Positions 6,288 through 6,983 of a stretch of DNA of 6,983 nt are shown piece by piece. The stretch's first letter is position 1, and each line of letters opens with the position of its first letter. The notes under the pieces are model-generated. The model was given only the letters and a program-made list of their open reading frames with translations, made no database searches and was not told the DNA's origin. Source of the DNA: Lachnospiraceae bacterium UBA3772 (GTDB lineage: Bacteria; Bacillota; Clostridia; Lachnospirales; Lachnospiraceae). The translations under genes were made by a program, and so were the position numbers. The stretch is from positions 1 to 6,983 of the forward strand of contig DFFQ01000235.1 in assembly GCA_002371025.1 (NCBI GenBank). The letters are read 5' to 3'.

Positions 6288-6303
6288 AATAAAATATTTT
6301 ATT
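6288..6303. repeat. Perfect 16-bp A/T palindrome in the lipoprotein leader
   Basis: AATAAAATATTTTATT is a perfect 16-bp palindrome lying between the predicted transcript start (about 6306) and the ribosome site (6276-6281) of the lipoprotein gene. Its position suits a repressor operator. It has no G or C, however, and such palindromes can arise by chance in A/T-rich DNA. Confidence 0.35.
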
Positions 6304-6312
6304 ACAACGGTG

Positions 6313-6341
6313 ATTATAATTTACTGTTTTAAAAAAGGCAA
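6313..6341 (-). promoter_or_regulatory. Sigma-70/sigma-A type promoter of the BMP lipoprotein gene
   Basis: On the minus strand, TTGCCT (6341-6336) and a perfect TATAAT (6318-6313) are 17 bases apart. The predicted start near 6306 leaves a leader of roughly 36 nt before ATG at 6270, too short for a riboswitch. Confidence 0.7.
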
Positions 6342-6347
6342 TATAGA
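6320..6347 (+). promoter_or_regulatory. Possible trpF promoter overlapping the divergent promoter
   Basis: On the plus strand, TTTACT (6320-6325) and TATAGA (6342-6347) are 16 bases apart, each matching the consensus at 4/6. It would give a trpF leader of about 65 nt. The match is weak in A/T-rich DNA, so this is only a candidate. If real, it overlaps the minus-strand promoter face to face. Confidence 0.25.
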
Positions 6348-6419
6348 TTTTATATAAAAAATGCTTTAAAATCTTATTATTGTTTAGAAATTTCCCATCA
6401 TATTAAGAAAGGATACAAA

Positions 6420-6983
6420 ATGGAAGTAAAAATCTGTGGTATAAGAACCCTTGATGAAGCAATAAAAATCAGCAGTTTAAACCCTGATTATATAGGGTTT
6501 GTCCTCTTCTTTCCTAAGAGTAAGCGTAATATCTCTATAGAAGATGCTGCTGCAATAATAAATGATCTTCCTCCTATTAAGAAGGTTGCAGTTACTGTTT
6601 CCCCATCCTTAGAACAGATTAAAATGGTAGAAAATGCACATTTTGATATTCTTCAGATCCATGGGGCATTTGATAAGTCTTTGATAAAGAATATACATAT
6701 CCCTATCATCCGCGCTTTTAACGCCGGAAATTTAGAAGATCTTTCTTTCTATATGAGTAATGATAAAACCATCGGCTTATTATTTGATGCTCCGGATCCC
6801 GGAAGCGGAAAGACTTTCGATTACAGCCTTATACCAGACATTAAAGGCTGCCATAAAATACTCTTTTTATCCGGAGGATTAAATCCTTCAAATGTAAAAT
6901 CCGCAATTCAGGCTGTAAATCCCCATGCTGTAGATGTAAGTTCAGGAGTGGAAAACATTGATGGTACCGGTAAAGATATTAAA
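6420..6983 (+). CDS. trpF: TrpF, phosphoribosylanthranilate isomerase (3' end cut by window)
   Basis: This cytosolic TIM-barrel enzyme performs the Amadori rearrangement of phosphoribosylanthranilate to CdRP in tryptophan synthesis. 188 residues are visible, in frame to the last base; at a usual family length near 200-205, only the last helix is missing. Visible motifs are KICGIRT (4-10) with the general-base Cys6, GFVLFFPKSKRNIS (26-39), LQIHG, the general-acid Asp in LLFDAPDPGSGKTFDY, the phosphate-binding LSGGLNPSNV, and VDVSSGVEN near the end. ATG at 6420 follows GAAAGGA by 6 nt. It is divergent from the lipoprotein gene, so it heads its own transcript, possibly followed by other trp genes beyond the window. 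No T-box leader fits in the 149-base gap. Confidence 0.93.
   Translation, partial: MEVKICGIRTLDEAIKISSLNPDYIGFVLFFPKSKRNISIEDAAAIINDLPPIKKVAVTVSPSLEQIKMVENAHFDILQIHGAFDKSLIKNIHIPIIRAFNAGNLEDLSFYMSNDKTIGLLFDAPDPGSGKTFDYSLIPDIKGCHKILFLSGGLNPSNVKSAIQAVNPHAVDVSSGVENIDGTGKDIK

Noticed and set aside
6271..6419. Purine riboswitch or T-box leader in the divergent intergenic region
   Set aside because: No purine aptamer core was visible on either strand. The predicted lipoprotein leader is about 36 nt, and the trpF side is too short for a T-box and lacks a terminator hairpin.

Overview
The window looks like a chromosomal segment of a low-to-mid GC anaerobic Firmicute, most likely a Lachnospiraceae-type Clostridium relative. 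This rests on strong AGGAGG-like ribosome sites, A/T-rich intergenic DNA, a lipobox-bearing BMP protein with a long tail typical (from memory) of that group, and the style of the encoded proteins. No database search was possible, so the taxon is an inference.

Almost everything lies on the minus strand in one directional block, read from right to left. It starts with a purine/nucleoside-type BMP lipoprotein (4960-6270), then a double-domain ABC ATPase (3198-4751), two inner-membrane permeases (2108-3208 and 1123-2115), a small HD-domain hydrolase of the RelA/SpoT (alarmone hydrolase) type (659-1093) and purE of de novo purine synthesis (142-630). The ATPase and the permeases overlap each other by 8-11 nt, and the last two genes follow at gaps under 30 nt. 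This indicates one transcript ending at a strong hairpin at 90-124. The lipoprotein gene has its own promoter (about 6313-6341) and its own terminator (about 4890-4930). A second promoter (about 4838-4866) lies just past that terminator, so binding protein and transporter core are probably expressed at different levels.

At the left edge, a plus-strand gene ends at base 45. Its last 14 residues resemble the C-terminus of Ade1-type PurC, but this is tentative. It converges on purE and shares the bidirectional terminator. At the right edge, trpF (phosphoribosylanthranilate isomerase) starts at 6420 on the plus strand, divergent from the lipoprotein gene, and runs off the window only slightly short of complete.

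Together the minus-strand genes suggest a purine-acquisition unit: the lipoprotein captures a nucleoside or nucleobase, the ATPase and permeases import it, and purE provides one step of de novo IMP synthesis. The HD hydrolase may tune (p)ppGpp or a related nucleotide that responds to purine status. The BMP-ATPase-permease-permease set is a known architecture. The linkage to an alarmone-hydrolase-like protein and to a purE with an altered active-site loop is the less ordinary part. No mobile elements, CRISPR arrays, tRNA or rRNA genes were seen. No purine riboswitch was recognised in either leader.
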